Source: a bacterium (lineage in GTDB: Bacteria > Actinomycetota > Acidimicrobiia > Acidimicrobiales > CATQHL01). Taken from it: a stretch of DNA of 61,011 nt. The notes below the pieces were generated by a model that did no database searches, was not told where the DNA came from, and saw only the letters and a list, made by a program, of their open reading frames with translations. Positions 59,153-61,011 of the stretch are shown in pieces (the stretch's first letter is position 1; the number at the start of each line of letters is the position of its first letter). The stretch covers positions 1-61,011 of the forward strand of contig JAPPDX010000112.1 in NCBI GenBank assembly GCA_028824415.1. Direction: 5' to 3'. The translations under genes and the position numbers were made by a program.

Positions 59153-61011
59153 CTAGGTGGTGAGTGCTAGCCAGCAGACGAGGTGGACGTCGTCCGATGT
59201 GATTTCCGGCAGCGGTTGGGGTGGGGTGTAGGGCTCGAGGCCGAGGCTGCGGACCACGCTGAGCACGTTGTCGGCCTGTCCGGCGGGGTCGTCGGTGGCC
59301 ATGGCGGCGCGGAAGGTGCGGATGATGCGTTCGGGGTAGGGGGCGCAGATGGCGTCGATGGTCCCGTCGATCTCGTCCTGCGTGAGTCCTTCCGGGGGAT
59401 GCGAGCGCAGGATCTCCGCGGCCCGCCGCAGTGCCGGGGGTACTCGGGGTTCGAGGTTGGCCTTGTCGGCGAGGAAGTTCCAGCGTTCGATGATGTCGGC
59501 TCGGGCGATGTCCCAGGCGGCGAATGCGCCGCGGTAGGTGTCGTCTTCGAGCACTCGGGGCGTGTCGAAGCCGTCTGGGGGTCGGGCGCGGTCGAGGCAG
59601 GCCAGAGTCTCTGCGACTACGACCGGTTCACCGTCGCTAGCCGGCTCGACATAGCGGAACAGTGGTTGTGGCCAGTCGCCCACTTGGACGCAGAACACGT
59701 AGCCGGCCCTTCCATCGGTGCCGGCTACGGCCATCCCCGACCCCGATCCCCAGGGCAGCGCCTCGATCTGCTCGCGGAATCCCTGTTCGATTGCTCGCCG
59801 TAGTTCTTGGCGGTATTCCTCGCCGGAGAGCACGCCGCGGGCGGTGCCGCCGCGTTCGAATAGGGAGGCGTCCTCGCGCCGGATGCGTTCGATCTCTTCA
59901 CGGGTTTCGGTGAAGCTGATGTCGCGTCCGGCTTGGTCGGGGAGGACTTCGCCGACGCCGATGCTGGCGGCGGCCTGGGTGAGTTTGCGGTGCAGTCGTG
60001 CTTCGAGGCCGAGCAGATCGTCGAGGCGGGTGTCGGGGAAGATGCAGCGGATGAATACCTCACTGTGTAGGGAGCCGATCCGGTCGATACGGCCATGTCG
60101 CTGTACGAGGCGCATGGGGTTCCAGGGCAGGTCGTAGTTGATGATGTGGCGGGCTTGCTGCAGGTTGACGCCCTCGGCGAGCACGTCGGTCGTTACGAGG
60201 ATGTCGTAGCGGTCGTCGTCCAGCCCGGCCGGCGCGTCGGTGGTGCGGGGAGCGAATCCCCACACTGCCGCGTCCTTGTTCGGGGAGGCGGTCGAACCTG
60301 AGAGGGAGGCGATGCGGCCCCGATAGGCAGCGAGCCGCGGGTCGGTCTCACTCATCTCCTCCAAGAACTCGACGATCCAGTCCACGGTGTCGGCGTAGTA
60401 GCTGAAGATCAGCACCTTGTGCCGGTCGCGGGTGTCCTGGGCGCCGACGCCGGAGGTCTCGGCTTCGGCAGCAATGGCAGCGAGTTGTTTGACAAGCTCA
60501 GCGAGTGTCGGGTCGTCGGCGCGAGTCACGGTGCGGGCCGTGGCCGCCAGCGAGCGCAGGATGTCACGGTCACGTGTGACATGGAGGCGCAGCTTGTCGA
60601 TCTCGTACAGAGCGGCGTCGTCGGTCAGCCCGATGTGCGCGTCGAGATAGAGATCGACTTCCTCGATGTCGTCGGAGTCGGTGGCAATCCAGTCGGCGAG
60701 CGCTTCCCCACTGGCCACGCGGCCGTTGTCCAGCAGCGAGAGGAAGGCGTCGTGGCTGGTTGCCATCCGCTCGCAGGTCCGGCTGAAGGCGTACGGCGAC
60801 GATTCGAAGCGCTTCAGGAGTCCTGACCGCAGCAGTCCCGCCAGTTGCACCTCGTAGGTGTCGAGCGCTCGATCCAGCCGGTATTGCGACGGCACGTAAC
60901 GCGCCAGCTTGAGTGCCTCCGGATCGTCTGGAGAGGCGTCGGGATCCAGAGCGCGGGCGATCCGGTCGAAGAATCCGGGCAGCACGGCGTCGAGGTCGTA
61001 GACCACCTTAC
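59153..61011 (-). CDS. SNF2-type helicase, C-terminal part (partial)
   Basis: The frame enters from beyond the right edge, so the N-terminus including Walker A is missing; at least 617 residues are visible. The second RecA-like domain shows HKVLIFSYYADTVDWIVEFL, motif V DILVTTDVLAEGVNLQQA, HIINYDLPWNPMRLVQ and motif VI QRHGRIDRIGS. About 300 C-terminal residues follow with no recognised enzyme motif. Proteins of this layout, often with a PLD-like or other nuclease domain upstream, occur in restriction and phage-defence loci such as DISARM-like systems. The specific system cannot be decided from this half. Confidence 0.88.
   Translation of the reverse strand, partial: KVVYDLDAVLPGFFDRIARALDPDASPDDPEALKLARYVPSQYRLDRALDTYEVQLAGLLRSGLLKRFESSPYAFSRTCERMATSHDAFLSLLDNGRVASGEALADWIATDSDDIEEVDLYLDAHIGLTDDAALYEIDKLRLHVTRDRDILRSLAATARTVTRADDPTLAELVKQLAAIAAEAETSGVGAQDTRDRHKVLIFSYYADTVDWIVEFLEEMSETDPRLAAYRGRIASLSGSTASPNKDAAVWGFAPRTTDAPAGLDDDRYDILVTTDVLAEGVNLQQARHIINYDLPWNPMRLVQRHGRIDRIGSLHSEVFIRCIFPDTRLDDLLGLEARLHRKLTQAAASIGVGEVLPDQAGRDISFTETREEIERIRREDASLFERGGTARGVLSGEEYRQELRRAIEQGFREQIEALPWGSGSGMAVAGTDGRAGYVFCVQVGDWPQPLFRYVEPASDGEPVVVAETLACLDRARPPDGFDTPRVLEDDTYRGAFAAWDIARADIIERWNFLADKANLEPRVPPALRRAAEILRSHPPEGLTQDEIDGTIDAICAPYPERIIRTFRAAMATDDPAGQADNVLSVVRSLGLEPYTPPQPLPEITSDDVHLVCWLALTT

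Overview
The window is high-GC DNA (roughly two-thirds G+C) packed with short-spaced and 4-bp-overlapping genes, and many genes start with GTG or TTG. A CysM/Mec-type cysteine synthesis pair, an alpha-E/ATP-grasp/transglutaminase operon, an LLM-class flavin oxidoreductase, candidate leaderless promoters and DUF2339 giants suggest an actinobacterium. An uncultured Acidimicrobiia-like lineage, possibly a marine or host-associated one, would fit, but that placement is inference.

Layout. 0-15.3 kb is mostly housekeeping: a secreted CotH-type lipoprotein cut by the left edge, Mec and CysM, a secreted 5'-nucleotidase-like phosphoesterase, rph-rdgB, a sensor kinase, tRNA-Leu(UAG), clpP, pcm-rpe, thpR, and the ATP-grasp/alpha-E/transglutaminase trio. 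Three copies of a CGTCATTCCGGC-type palindrome sit in the gaps. 15.4-16.0 kb is a Phd-VapC toxin-antitoxin pair.

16.0-24.2 kb is an eight-gene minus-strand run: VOC protein, two amidohydrolases, LLM oxidoreductase, opine-dehydrogenase-family protein, AMP-forming ligase, second VOC protein and a secreted repeat protein. It diverges from a plus-strand taurine cluster at 24.5-38.4 kb. That cluster holds a class III aminotransferase (Tpa role), a TauA-type binding protein that is tandemly duplicated inside one ORF, TauB with an extra membrane domain, TauC, Pta, a TetR regulator, a molybdenum sulfite-dehydrogenase-like complex (Soe type, with the FeS and membrane subunits fused) and Xsc. Together they can import taurine, deaminate it to sulfoacetaldehyde, cleave that to acetyl phosphate plus sulfite, convert acetyl phosphate to acetyl-CoA and oxidise the sulfite into the quinone pool.

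38.4-40.4 kb holds an RHH-MazF toxin-antitoxin pair and decayed sequence. 40.4-46.8 kb is the most novel-looking block: five translationally coupled genes encoding two B12-binding radical SAM enzymes, two GNAT-like proteins and a GH3-family amide synthetase, probably a small-molecule or lipid-modifying pathway. 46.8-50.1 kb is a giant DUF2339 membrane protein. 50.1-53.2 kb contains broken pieces of an RCC1-repeat secreted protein family. 53.2-61 kb looks like an accessory/defence island: an AlpA-like HTH, small unknown genes, an OLD-family ATPase-TOPRIM nuclease next to a HEPN-RES protein, and the C-terminal part of a large SNF2-type helicase that runs off the right edge.
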